Origin: Streptomyces sp. CB02400
GTDB taxonomy: Bacteria > Actinomycetota > Actinomycetes > Streptomycetales > Streptomycetaceae
Length of the DNA: 36,778 bases
Assembly: GCF_001905725.1 (NCBI RefSeq)
Contig: NZ_LIWB01000014.1
Span: 204,252 to 241,029 of the forward strand
Direction: 5' to 3'
The notes beneath the pieces are model-generated. The model was not told the DNA's origin. It saw only the letters and a program-made list of their open reading frames with translations, and made no database searches. Every line of letters begins with the position of its first letter. The first letter of the stretch is position 1. Both the position numbers and the translations under genes were made by a program. Below are positions 18,292-27,108 of this stretch, piece after piece.

Positions 18292-19191
18292 GTGCCGGAG
18301 CACGAAGCGGGCGGATCACTCGGAACACCGACGCACGAGGTCAGGGACTTCCTGCGGCGCCGGCGCGAGCAGATCGCCCAGCGGTGGGCGGACGAGCCCC
18401 TGTTCCGTACGGTGTTCACGGTCTCACGCGACGAGGCGGTGGAGGCGGGGAAGGCGGTCGTCGACGCGCTGGCCCAGGTCGCCGACGCGCAGCGGGTCGA
18501 GGACCCGGACGCCGCGGGCTTCTCGGCGGTGCGTGAGCAGCTGGCGCGGATGGGGGCGGCCCGCTCCCGCGCGGGGCTGTCGGCCACGCAGGTGGCGAGC
18601 GAGCTGGCGGCGCTGCGGCCGCCGGTGGAGAACCTCCTGGTCGCCGATCTGGACCAGGCCTCCCCGGAGGGGCTGCGGGAGTGCTCGACCACGCTGACCG
18701 TGCTCATGGGCACGCTGCGGCTGGTGGCCATGCAGACCGCGCTGAGCGAGGTACAGGCGCTCACCGACCGGCAGCGGCTGCAGCTGCTGGAGGTGGCGAC
18801 GCCGGTGATCAAGCTGTGGGACGGCATCGTGGCGGTGCCGCTGATCGGGACGCTGGACAGCGCCCGCAGCCAGGTGGTGATGGAGACCCTGCTGAACGCG
18901 GTCGTCGAGCAGCACGCCCGGTTCGCGATCCTCGACATCACCGGTGTGCCGACGGTCGACTCCCTGGTGGCGCAGCACCTGATGAAGACGGTCGCCGCGG
19001 CCCGGCTGATGGGCGCGGAGTGCGTGGTGTCCGGCATCCGTCCGGCGATCGCGCAGACCATCGTGCACCTCGGTCTGGACCTCGGCACGGTGAAGACGCG
19101 GGCGAGCCTCGCCGACGCGCTCGGGTACTGCCTGCACGAGCTGGGGACGAACATCGTGCACACGGCCCCCGACGGAGCGGGCCGGCGGTGA
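18292..19191 (+). CDS. rsbR: RsbR-like stressosome scaffold protein (STAS C-terminal)
   Basis: 299 residues: a helical N-terminal sensor-like region (about 1-160, non-haem-globin-like in family members) and a C-terminal STAS domain (about 165-290; IVAVPLIGTLDSARSQVVME and FAILDITGVPTVDSLVAQHL). In B. subtilis RsbRA, RsbT phosphorylates Thr171 and Thr205, 34 apart. Here Ser190 (GTLDS) and Ser224 (TVDS) occupy the equivalent places with the same 34-residue spacing. RsbR and RsbS build the stressosome core that holds RsbT until stress. GTG 18292 follows GAGGAGAA at 18277-18284. It is the first of five genes whose ends overlap (18292-22811), so stoichiometric coupled translation is likely. Confidence 0.9.
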   Translation: MPEHEAGGSLGTPTHEVRDFLRRRREQIAQRWADEPLFRTVFTVSRDEAVEAGKAVVDALAQVADAQRVEDPDAAGFSAVREQLARMGAARSRAGLSATQVASELAALRPPVENLLVADLDQASPEGLRECSTTLTVLMGTLRLVAMQTALSEVQALTDRQRLQLLEVATPVIKLWDGIVAVPLIGTLDSARSQVVMETLLNAVVEQHARFAILDITGVPTVDSLVAQHLMKTVAAARLMGAECVVSGIRPAIAQTIVHLGLDLGTVKTRASLADALGYCLHELGTNIVHTAPDGAGRR

Positions 19192-19607
19192 GCGAGGGGT
19201 TCGCCCGCCCGGTCGCGGGACATGTGCCGGTCCTCAGGCTCGGGGACGTTCTGCTGGTCACCCTCCAGGGCGACCTGTACGACAGCACGGCGCACCAGCT
19301 TCAGCAGGACCTCTCCGAGACGATCGCCCGCAACGGGGTCACGGGGGTGGTCATCGACATCTCCGGGGTGGAGATCGTCGACTCCTTCCTCGGTCGGGTG
19401 CTGGCCGAGACCGCGGCGCAGACCGAGCTGCTGGCCGCGCGCACCGTGGTGGCCGGCATGCGGCCCGCGGTCGCCATCACCCTGGTGGAGCTGGGTCTGA
19501 CGCTGCCGGGGCTGCGGACCGCGCTCACCACCGAAGCGGCGATGGAGCTTCTCGCGCAGCCCATCGTGACGTCCCGTTCCGGCGGCATGCGCGAGGAGAG
19601 TCCGTGA
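19188..19607 (+). CDS. rsbS: RsbS-like stressosome scaffold protein (single STAS domain)
   Basis: 139-residue single STAS domain: VPVLRLGDVLLVTLQGDL, then VVIDISGVEIVDSFLGRVL, where Ser66 of VDS aligns with RsbS Ser59, the site phosphorylated by RsbT, and a C-terminal RTVVAGMRPAVAITLVELGL typical of RsbS. It is a structural partner of RsbR and a direct binder of RsbT. Start GTG 19188 overlaps the rsbR stop (GTGA). A frame extending further left is only a shadow of rsbR. Position between rsbR and rsbT reproduces the conserved R-S-T order. Confidence 0.92.
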   Translation: MSEGFARPVAGHVPVLRLGDVLLVTLQGDLYDSTAHQLQQDLSETIARNGVTGVVIDISGVEIVDSFLGRVLAETAAQTELLAARTVVAGMRPAVAITLVELGLTLPGLRTALTTEAAMELLAQPIVTSRSGGMREESP

Positions 19608-20047
19608 TGCCCACCGCCGCGGGCGTCGAGGCCCGCCTGCCCATCCGGTCGGACATGGACCTGGTGTGGGTACGTCAGCATGTGCGGCAGGCCGCCGCCC
19701 AGCTCGGCTTCGGTCTGGTGGACCAGACGAAACTGGTGACCGCCGCCAGCGAGCTGGCCCGCAACACCCTGGTGCACGGCGGAGGCGGCCTGATGGAGGC
19801 GTCGCACGTCACCACCGGCGGGGCCGACGGGCTGCGGCTGGCCTTCAGCGACTCGGGCCCCGGCATCCCCGACCTCGACCGGGCGCTCAGCGACGGCTAC
19901 ACCTCCGGCGGCGGGCTGGGGATGGGGCTGGGCGGCGCCCGGCGCCTGGTGCACGACTTCGAGGTCGAGAGCGTCCCGGGGTCGGGGACCACGGTGCGGG
20001 TGACCTCGTGGGTGACCCGGCCGCCGCGTCAGCGTGAGGACGTCTGA
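19607..20047 (+). CDS. rsbT: RsbT-like serine kinase / switch protein
   Basis: 146-residue GHKL kinase: N box AASELARNTLVHGGGG, G1 FSDSGPGIPD, glycine loop SGGGLGMGLGGARRLV, all intact. RsbT phosphorylates RsbR and RsbS, leaves the stressosome, and in Bacillus activates the phosphatase RsbU. GAGGAG (19593-19598) serves either ATG 19607 (8-nt spacing) or GTG 19604 (5-nt spacing); both overlap the rsbS stop. Likely outputs here are the phosphatases encoded by the next two genes. It is the best-conserved ATPase of the island. Confidence 0.93.
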   Translation: MPTAAGVEARLPIRSDMDLVWVRQHVRQAAAQLGFGLVDQTKLVTAASELARNTLVHGGGGLMEASHVTTGGADGLRLAFSDSGPGIPDLDRALSDGYTSGGGLGMGLGGARRLVHDFEVESVPGSGTTVRVTSWVTRPPRQREDV

Positions 20048-21099
20048 TGCCCCGCGTCCGGTACGTTCCGGTGCAGGACTCGACCCGGGTGCGTGACGTC
20101 CGGGTCGCGGCGGAGGAGGCCGCCGCGGCGGCCGGGCTCGACGAGCAGCGCACCGCCGCCGCGGCGCTGGTGGCGACCGAGCTCGCCACCAACCTCCTCA
20201 AGCACGCGCAGGCGGGAGAGGTGGTCGTCGACGTCGTGGACCCGCCCGTACCGGGTGAGGGCCGGCCGGGACAGGTCGTGCAGATCACCGCGCTCGACCA
20301 CGGGCCGGGGATCTCCGATGTGGACGGTGCGCTGCGGGACGGGTTCTCCACCACCGGCTCGCTCGGCGCGGGCCTCGGCACCTGTCGGCGCCTGGCCGAC
20401 GACTTCGCCCTGCACAGCGCCCTCGGCCGGGGCACCGTGGCGGTGGCCCGCGTCGGCTCCGCCACCGGTGGGGGCTCCGCCGAGGGCCCCGGTGTGCGCG
20501 CCGGCGGCGTGAACGTCCCGTTCGCCGGGGCGGACTTCTCGGGGGACGCCTGGGCCTGGGTCAGGTCCGGTGACCGGCTGACCCTGATGCTGGCCGACGG
20601 TCTCGGCCACGGGAGCGAGGCGGCGCGTGCCTCGACCGCCGCCGTCGAGGAGCTGCGCCACTGGTCCCGGCTCCCGCCCGCCGAGTGCCTGCCGAAGCTC
20701 CACGCGGCGCTGGCCGGCACCCGGGGCGCGGCCGTCGCCGTGGCGCAGCTCGACACCTGGGCCGGGCGGCTGCGCTTCGCGGGGATCGGCAACGTGACGG
20801 CCCGGCTGCGGGAGGGCGACCGCTGGCGGACCCTGCTGTCCCGGCCGGGCATCGTCGGGGTGCACCGGCCGGGCACCGTGCGCGAGGACGAGGTCGCCTG
20901 GACCCCGGAGAGTCTGCTGATCCTGCACACCGACGGTCTGCCCAGCCGCTGGACGCCGCCCCCGGACACGGGACTGCCGTCCGCCGACCCGGCCGTGACG
21001 GCCGCCGTGGCCGTCCGCGACGCCGGCAGTTCCGCGCGTCCGGTGCGGGACGACACCGCCGTGGCCGTGCTGGCCCCCGCACCGCCGGACCGCCCATGA
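20047..21099 (+). CDS. ATPase-phosphatase fusion (HATPase + SpoIIE/RsbX-like)
   Basis: 350 residues in two parts. The N-terminal GHKL domain (about 1-140) has N box VATELATNLLKHA, G1 LDHGPGISD and loop SLGAGLGTCRRLAD. The C-terminal compact PP2C/SpoIIE domain (about 150-345) has ADFSGDAWAW, LMLADGLGHGSEAA, LHTDGLPSRW and VRDDTAVAVL. The phosphatase half is short, like RsbX, which resets RsbR/RsbS by dephosphorylation. Such fusions are known from stressosome-type modules in other bacteria. ATG 20047 overlaps the rsbT stop (TGATG). Likely role: a bifunctional kinase/reset phosphatase for the R-S complex (inference). Confidence 0.88.
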   Translation: MPRVRYVPVQDSTRVRDVRVAAEEAAAAAGLDEQRTAAAALVATELATNLLKHAQAGEVVVDVVDPPVPGEGRPGQVVQITALDHGPGISDVDGALRDGFSTTGSLGAGLGTCRRLADDFALHSALGRGTVAVARVGSATGGGSAEGPGVRAGGVNVPFAGADFSGDAWAWVRSGDRLTLMLADGLGHGSEAARASTAAVEELRHWSRLPPAECLPKLHAALAGTRGAAVAVAQLDTWAGRLRFAGIGNVTARLREGDRWRTLLSRPGIVGVHRPGTVREDEVAWTPESLLILHTDGLPSRWTPPPDTGLPSADPAVTAAVAVRDAGSSARPVRDDTAVAVLAPAPPDRP

Positions 21100-22811
21100 C
21101 GCACAGCTGGCGGATCCGGACCGTCACGGACGCGGCTCGCGCCCGTATCGCCGTGGCCCGGCTGGCGGCGGCGCACGGGGTGCCCACCGTCGAACGCGCC
21201 CGGCTGGCCGCGGCGCTCAGCTGCCAGTTGCGGCAGTGCCTCACCAAGGGCGGCGTCTGGGTGCTCACCCTGGACGGCCCCGGCTCGCCCGCCGGGGCGG
21301 GGACGCTGCACGCCACGGTGGTGCCGGACCCCGGCGCGGGTGCCGCCGGCCGTGCCCCGTGGACGGTGACCGTCCCGTGCCCCGAGCCGGGCCGGGTGTC
21401 CGACACGGGCCCGGTGACGGAGGAGCCGGACGACCTGTCCGAGGCGCTGCTGGGCGCCGACGAGGACACGGCCGCGGTGCTGGACAAGCTCGCCGAGCAG
21501 GAGGAACTGGTCGCCTTCCACCGGGAGGAGCTGCACCAGACCAACCAGGGCGTCCTGGCGCTGCACGCCGAGCTGGACGCGGCGGGACGCGCGCAGCGGG
21601 AGGCGTTCGCCGCCGAGCGCCGGGCACGCGAGGAGGCGGAGAACGCACGCCGCAGGCTGACGTTCCTGGCGGACGCGAGCGCCGTGCTGAACGCCTCGCT
21701 CAACCACGACGAGATCGTGCGCCGGCTGCCGGAGCTGCTGGTGCCGCGGTACGCCCACCACGTCGACATATGGCTGTTCGACCACGAGGACGACCGGCAC
21801 CGGCCCACGTCCCACCCGCGCGCGGCGGTCCACGCGGCCCGCACCGGGCGCCCCCAGTACGCGGCCGGTCACCCCGGCGGCCTGCCCGGGGTGGACGACC
21901 GGCCCCCGTCGGCCCTGGACCCCGACCGGCCGCTGCTGTGCATCCCGCTGCTGACCCGCCGGGCGCCGCTGGGAGTGCTGACGCTGTCGCCGCCCGGTGA
22001 GCGCTGGGACCCGGACGACGCCGTGATGCTGCTCGAACTCGCCCGGCGGGCCGGCACCGCCATCGACAACGCCCGCCGCTTCGAGCACAACCGTGACATC
22101 GCCGAGACGCTGCAGCGCGCCCTGCTCACCGACCTGCCGACGACGCCGGGTCTGAGCCTGGCCGCGCGCTATCTCCCCGCCACGCACGGGCTGAACATCG
22201 GCGGCGACTGGTACGACGCCTTCCGGCAGCGCGACGGCGGTCTGATCACCGTCATCGGCGATGTGACCGGGCACGGGCTGCACGCGGCGGTGATGATGAG
22301 CCAGCTGCGCACCGCGCTGCGCGCCTACGCCGTCGACGGCGACAGCCCCGGTCGGCTGCTGACCCGGCTGCACGGGTATCTGCGCCATCTCCAGCCCGAT
22401 CTGTTCGCCACGGCGGTCATCGCCCGGTTCCATCCGGACGGGCAGACGCTGACGTGGGCCGCCGCCGGTCATCCGCCGCCGGTGCTGCGGCTGCCCGACG
22501 GGCGGGTGCGCATCCTGGACGCCAAGCCCGGCGCGATGCTCGGCATCCCGCTGAAGCAGGACATCGGCGACCACACCGAGCAACTGCCGCCCGGTTCGAC
22601 GCTCGCGCTCTACACGGACGGGCTGGTGGAGCGGCGCGCCCGGGGCATCGACCCGGGCATCGAACGGCTCGCGGCGGCCCTGGGCTCGTTCGGTTCGGCG
22701 GAACTGGACGCGGATCTGGAGGACTCGGCGGACCGGATCCTCCGCCCCCTGCTGAGCGACTCCGAGCGTGACGACGACGTCTGCCTGCTCCTGTGCCACC
22801 TGCGCGGCTGA
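21096..22811 (+). CDS. GAF-SpoIIE phosphatase with decayed RsbT-like N-terminal domain
   Basis: 571 residues. The first about 110 resemble an RsbT-type ATPase in register (RLAAALSCQLRQCLTKGG against the RsbT N box), but the Mg/ATP-binding Glu and Asn are replaced by Cys and Gln and the G1/G2 loops are absent, so ATP binding is unlikely. Then a coiled coil (about 135-190), a GAF domain (about 190-335) and a PP2C/SpoIIE domain (about 340-571; NIGGDWYDAF, GDVTGHGLHA, YTDGLVERR, DDDVCLLL). RsbU-type phosphatases activate RsbV-like STAS proteins. The ATG overlaps the previous stop (ATGA). The N domain may mimic RsbT or bind it, in place of the usual RsbU N-terminal domain (inference). Confidence 0.88.
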   Translation: MTHSWRIRTVTDAARARIAVARLAAAHGVPTVERARLAAALSCQLRQCLTKGGVWVLTLDGPGSPAGAGTLHATVVPDPGAGAAGRAPWTVTVPCPEPGRVSDTGPVTEEPDDLSEALLGADEDTAAVLDKLAEQEELVAFHREELHQTNQGVLALHAELDAAGRAQREAFAAERRAREEAENARRRLTFLADASAVLNASLNHDEIVRRLPELLVPRYAHHVDIWLFDHEDDRHRPTSHPRAAVHAARTGRPQYAAGHPGGLPGVDDRPPSALDPDRPLLCIPLLTRRAPLGVLTLSPPGERWDPDDAVMLLELARRAGTAIDNARRFEHNRDIAETLQRALLTDLPTTPGLSLAARYLPATHGLNIGGDWYDAFRQRDGGLITVIGDVTGHGLHAAVMMSQLRTALRAYAVDGDSPGRLLTRLHGYLRHLQPDLFATAVIARFHPDGQTLTWAAAGHPPPVLRLPDGRVRILDAKPGAMLGIPLKQDIGDHTEQLPPGSTLALYTDGLVERRARGIDPGIERLAAALGSFGSAELDADLEDSADRILRPLLSDSERDDDVCLLLCHLRG

Positions 22812-22856
22812 ACCGGCCGCCGACTCCCTTCCCGGTGCGTTCCGGCGAAGGTGCGG

Positions 22857-22881
22857 GCATCGTGGTGCCGAACAGGGGCAC
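22857..22881 (+). promoter_or_regulatory. Weak SigB-type promoter match before NADH dehydrogenase gene
   Basis: GCAT (22857-22860), 15 bases, GGGCAC (22876-22881). One base differs from GGGTAC; the GCAT-N15 arrangement equals that of the sites at 11084 and 17701. The leader to the ATG at 22931 would be about 43 nt. Confidence 0.3.
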
Positions 22882-22930
22882 GCGTCAGTTGTCGATGTTC
22901 GAGGCAGACCGCCTGGAGCCGCAGGAAGGG

Positions 22931-24304
22931 ATGGACACCGTGACACGACCCAGGATCCTGGTGGTGGGTGCGGGCTTCGCAGGCGTGGAGTGCGTGCGCC
23001 GGCTGGAGCGCAGGCTCGCCCCGAACGAGGCCGACCTCACGCTGGTGACGCCGTTCTCCTACCAGCTCTATCTGCCGCTGCTCCCCCAGGTGGCGTCGGG
23101 CGTGCTGACCCCGCAGTCGGTCGCGCTCTCCCTGCGCCGCAGCGAGAAGTACCGCACCCGGATCATCCCGGGCGGGGCCATCGGCGTGGACCTGAAGTCC
23201 AAGGTCTGTGTCGTCCGCATCGTCAACGGCGAGATCGTCGACGAGCCGTACGACTACATCGTGCTGGCCCCCGGCAGCGTCACCCGCACCTTCGACATCC
23301 CGGGGCTGACGGACCACGCCTTCGGGCTCAAGTCGCTCGCCGAGGCCGCCTACCTGCGCGACCACGTCATCTCCCAGCTCGACCTGGCCGACGCGAGCCA
23401 CGATCCGGCCGAGCGGGCCTCGCGGCTGCAGTTCGTGGTCGTCGGCGGCGGCTACGCGGGCACCGAGACCGCGGCCTGCCTGCAGCGGCTGACGCACGCC
23501 GCCGTCAAGCGCTACCCGCGGCTCGACCCGGGCCTGATCAAGTGGCACCTCATCGACATCGCGCCGAAGCTGATGCCCGAACTGGGCGAGAAGCTCGGGC
23601 GCAGCGCGCAGGAGATCCTGACCCGGCGCGGCATCGAGATCTCGCTGGGCGTCTCCATCGCGAAGGCGGGCGCCGAGGAGGTCACCTTCACCGACGGCCG
23701 GGTGGTGCCCACCCGCACCCTGATCTGGACCGCCGGTGTCGTCGCCAGCCCGCTCATCGCCACGCTCGACGCGGAGACCGTCCGGGGGCGGCTCGCGGTC
23801 AACGCGGACATGTGCCTGCCGGGCCACGACGGGGTGTTCGCGCTCGGCGACTCGGCCGCGGTGCCCGACGTGGCCAAGGGCGACGACGCCGTGTGCCCGC
23901 CGACCGCGCAGCACGCCCTGCGGCAGGGCCGGCACGTCGCCGAGAACGTCATCGCGACGCTGCGGGGCCGGCCGACCCGGCCGTACGTCCACAAGGACCT
24001 CGGACTCGTGGTGGACCTCGGCGGCACCGACGCGGTGTCCAAGCCGCTCGGCATCGAACTGCACGGCCTGCCCGCCCAGGCGGTGGCCCGCGGCTACCAC
24101 TGGTCGGCGCTGCGCACCAACGTCGCCAAGACGCGGGTGATGACCAACTGGCTGCTGAACGCGGTCGCCGGCGACGATTTCGTACGCACCGGATTCCAGG
24201 CGCACAAGCCGGGGAACCTGCGGGACTTCGAGTACCTGGACGCCTATCTGACGCCGGAGCAGGTGCGGGAGCACGTCGCGGAGGCGGGCCGGGCGGCGCG
24301 GTGA
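22931..24304 (+). CDS. Type II NADH dehydrogenase-like FAD oxidoreductase
   Basis: 457-residue pyridine nucleotide-disulfide oxidoreductase family protein. It has the FAD-binding motif RILVVGAGFAGVEC at the N terminus, the NADH-binding motif FVVVGGGYAGTETAA near residue 165, and GHDGVFALGDSAAV before the C-terminal part, as in NDH-2 enzymes that pass electrons from NADH to quinone at the membrane without pumping protons. The start is uncertain: ATG 22931 has AGGA 4 nt upstream, while GTG 22940 has GGAAGGG 9-10 nt upstream. It follows the stressosome operon by 119 nt and may be SigB-controlled. Confidence 0.88.
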   Translation: MDTVTRPRILVVGAGFAGVECVRRLERRLAPNEADLTLVTPFSYQLYLPLLPQVASGVLTPQSVALSLRRSEKYRTRIIPGGAIGVDLKSKVCVVRIVNGEIVDEPYDYIVLAPGSVTRTFDIPGLTDHAFGLKSLAEAAYLRDHVISQLDLADASHDPAERASRLQFVVVGGGYAGTETAACLQRLTHAAVKRYPRLDPGLIKWHLIDIAPKLMPELGEKLGRSAQEILTRRGIEISLGVSIAKAGAEEVTFTDGRVVPTRTLIWTAGVVASPLIATLDAETVRGRLAVNADMCLPGHDGVFALGDSAAVPDVAKGDDAVCPPTAQHALRQGRHVAENVIATLRGRPTRPYVHKDLGLVVDLGGTDAVSKPLGIELHGLPAQAVARGYHWSALRTNVAKTRVMTNWLLNAVAGDDFVRTGFQAHKPGNLRDFEYLDAYLTPEQVREHVAEAGRAAR

Positions 24305-24383
24305 TCCCAGGGTCGGGAGGCGGTTCGCGCCCGGCGGCGGTGGGATCCGGGCGTGGGTGTGCGACGGGAGAGAGTGCGGTGGC

Positions 24384-26618
24384 GTGAAGGCGGCGGGACG
24401 CTCGGTGCGGACACGGCTGCGGGACCACCTGGCGGCGTCCGACCCCGGTCTGCTGCGGCTGACGGCCGGGCTGCGGACGGTGGGCGCGATCGCGCTGACG
24501 CTGGCCGTGCTCGCCTCGGCGGGATTCGACGTCACCCATCTGGTGGCGGGGGCGATGGCGGCGATGGTCGCCACCTTCGCCATCCGGGAGAAGCAGCGCG
24601 GCGCCCAGGCGGTCACGCTGGCCGTCGGCCTGCCCGTCGCGCTGGTGTCCGTGTCGCTGGGCGCGGTGCTCAGCGAGCGCGTCGTCGTCGGGGACGCCTT
24701 CTTCGTCGTCCTCATCTTCGCCGCGGTGTACGGCCGCCGGTTCGGGGACCGCGGGACCGCGCTCGGTCTGATCGGCTTCCAGGTCTACTTCGTGTCGCTG
24801 TTCGTCGGTGCCTCCGCCGCGCAGCTGCCGGGGCTGTGGGCGGCCCTGGCCGTCGCGTTCGCGTGCAGCGCCCTGGTGCGGTTCGCGGTCGTCCCCGTGA
24901 CGCCCGCCGGTCTGCTGCTGCGGCTGCGGACGGCCTTCCGGGCCCGGCTGGGCCGGCTGGTCTCCGCGCAGCTTGCGCTGCTGGACGCCGGGCCCGACGA
25001 GGTGGACAAGGCCCTGGAGGACATGCGGGAGGGCACCGCGCGGCTGCACGAGACGGCCCTGATGATCCAGAGCCGGCTGGAGGAGGGTACGCCGGACGAG
25101 TCGACGGCGCGGCTGGTGCAGCGCCGGATCGCGGACGCGGAGATCGCCGCCGAGCGGCTCGGTCTGCTGCTGCTGTCGGCGCGCAGCGCCCAGCGGGCGG
25201 ACACCCTCACCCTGCATCTGCCCGGTGCGCCCGCCCCTGAGGTGGGCCGGCTGCCCGGCCCGGACGAGGCCACGGCCGTACTGCGGCGGGACCTGCTCGC
25301 GCTGCGGGCGCTGGTGGTGCGCACCGGGGCCGGGGGGACGGGCGTGGCCCAGTTGCGCAACCGGCTGCTCGGTTACCGGGACGAGGAGAACCTGCCGGTC
25401 GCCACCCCGGCCGTGCGGGACGTGTTCCGGGCGGTCGGCGAGACCGCGCGCGCGGTCATGGGGCTGCGTATCGCGCTGGAGGGGCCGCAGGACGAGTCGG
25501 ACGACAGTCCGGCGACGGCCCGTTCGCGGGAGGAGCTGGACGCGGAGGACGCCGCCATCGACGCCGGCGAGGAGGCGGAGGCGGCCGAACAGCCGACGGG
25601 GCTGCGACGGCCCACCACGCGCGCCGCCGTGCAGGTCTCCGTGGGGTCGACGCTGGCCATCGTCGGGGGCGAGCTGCTGTCCGCGCACCGCTGGTACTGG
25701 GCGGTGCTGACCTGCTGGATCGTCTTCATCAACACGGCCTCGACCGGCGAGATCCTGGTCAAGGGCTACCGGCGGCTGCTGGGCACGGTGTTCGGGGTCG
25801 TCGCCGGCATCCTGCTGGCCGCCCTGGTGGGCCGGCACACCTTGACGGCGTTCGTGCTGGTGCTGGTGCTGATCTTCGCCATGTTCTACACGGCCCCGCT
25901 GTCCTACACGCTGATGTCGTTCTTCGTGACGGCGATGCTCGGGCTGCTCTACACCCTGCTGCACACCTACAGCTGGGAGGTGCTGGTGCTGCGGGTGGAG
26001 GAGACGGCGCTGGGGGCGGCCTGCGGAGTGGTCGCGGCGGCGCTGGTGCTGCCGGTGAACACCGACCGGCGCACCAACGAGCTGCTGGTCACCGTGCTGG
26101 AGCGGCTCGCCGAGGTGACCGAGGCCGCCGTCGGCCAGCTCAGCGGCGGTCCCGCCGGCGACCTGCTGGACAAGGCACGGGAGCTGGACCAGGCGCTGGG
26201 CGACCTGCGCGCCGCGACCCAGCCGCTGACGCATCCGGTGACCCCGTTGCGGGCCCGGCGCACCAACGCGCGCTATGTGGTGGCGCTCCTCGAGACGTGC
26301 GCGTACCACGCGCGCTCGCTGGCGGCCACGGCGGAGCTGCTGCCGACGCATCCGTCGATCGCGGCGGACCCCCGGCTGCGCGGGGCGGCGGGGCGCACGG
26401 TGCGCAACATCGTGACGATCGCGGACCGCGTCGCCGACGAGGACGTCACCGCGCCGGTCGAGACCGGCCCGAGCATCGCGTCCCTTCTGGGCGGCGACGG
26501 CACCGCCCGCTACGGCCGCATCACCGACCGCGTCCTGCGCCACCTGGAACGCCTGGACGAGGCCGTGGTGGGCCTCGCCCGCCCCCTGTCCGTCCCGGTG
26601 AAGTCCCCCGACCGCTGA
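24384..26618 (+). CDS. FUSC-family inner membrane protein
   Basis: 744-residue protein with two blocks of about five to six hydrophobic helices (about residues 25-175 and 415-560) separated by a long helical, acidic cytoplasmic segment, and a soluble C-terminal part. This is the plan of FUSC/aromatic acid exporter-like proteins (YccS/AaeB type). The second block contains HRWYWAVLTCWIVFINTAST and KGYRRLLGTVFGVVAGILLA, the FUSC_2 signature. The substrate is unknown. The start is uncertain: GTG 24384 (GGGAGAGAG about 10-18 nt upstream) or GTG 24357. It lies 79 nt after the NADH dehydrogenase gene, possibly co-transcribed. Confidence 0.82.
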   Translation: MKAAGRSVRTRLRDHLAASDPGLLRLTAGLRTVGAIALTLAVLASAGFDVTHLVAGAMAAMVATFAIREKQRGAQAVTLAVGLPVALVSVSLGAVLSERVVVGDAFFVVLIFAAVYGRRFGDRGTALGLIGFQVYFVSLFVGASAAQLPGLWAALAVAFACSALVRFAVVPVTPAGLLLRLRTAFRARLGRLVSAQLALLDAGPDEVDKALEDMREGTARLHETALMIQSRLEEGTPDESTARLVQRRIADAEIAAERLGLLLLSARSAQRADTLTLHLPGAPAPEVGRLPGPDEATAVLRRDLLALRALVVRTGAGGTGVAQLRNRLLGYRDEENLPVATPAVRDVFRAVGETARAVMGLRIALEGPQDESDDSPATARSREELDAEDAAIDAGEEAEAAEQPTGLRRPTTRAAVQVSVGSTLAIVGGELLSAHRWYWAVLTCWIVFINTASTGEILVKGYRRLLGTVFGVVAGILLAALVGRHTLTAFVLVLVLIFAMFYTAPLSYTLMSFFVTAMLGLLYTLLHTYSWEVLVLRVEETALGAACGVVAAALVLPVNTDRRTNELLVTVLERLAEVTEAAVGQLSGGPAGDLLDKARELDQALGDLRAATQPLTHPVTPLRARRTNARYVVALLETCAYHARSLAATAELLPTHPSIAADPRLRGAAGRTVRNIVTIADRVADEDVTAPVETGPSIASLLGGDGTARYGRITDRVLRHLERLDEAVVGLARPLSVPVKSPDR

Positions 26619-26683
26619 ACCGCGGCCCCGGCACGCCCGGACACCTCCCCCTGCCGACCGGGCGGTCACCCGTGCCGGCGCCC

Positions 26684-27108
26684 GCGTCCGCCCCCGCCCG
26701 GCACCAGTACGCCGTCACCGGCACCGTCACGAACCGGCAGGCCGCCGTCCCCGGCCCACACGCCCGTGCGCACGCCCGGCCAGGGCAGCACGCCCGTGTC
26801 CGCCCCCGTCCGGCCCCCGGACGCCGTCACCGGGGCCTCCACAAGCCGACCGGCAGGCCGTCGGCCCGCGCACCCGCGCTCACGGCCCGGCCAGGACCGC
26901 GCATCCGAGTCCGCCCGACCGGCAAACCGCCGGCCCCGGCCTGCCGGACCGACCCACGCGCCCGTGCGTACGCCGGCCGGGGCGGCGCGCCCGTGTGCGC
27001 CACGTGTCCGCCCCCCGCCCGGCACCCGGACGCCGCCGGCACCGTCACAAGCCGGCCGGCGAACCGCCGGACCGGTCGGACCTCGCGCATGCGTACGGCC
27101 CCGGCCGG
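26684..27108. repeat. Four-unit degenerate tandem repeat, unit about 105-112 bp
   Basis: Units begin near 26684, 26796, 26899 and 27004. The first half of a unit reads roughly GTGTCCGCCCCCGCCCGGC, then ACCCGGACGCCGTCACC, then a CACAAGCCGGCCGGC block. The second half reads like CCCACGCGCCCGTGCGTACG, then CCGGCCGGGGC. Units 1, 2 and 4 carry clear first halves; unit 3 is shortened there but keeps its second half. Very GC-rich. Intergenic, between the FUSC stop and the hypothetical gene. Confidence 0.72.
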
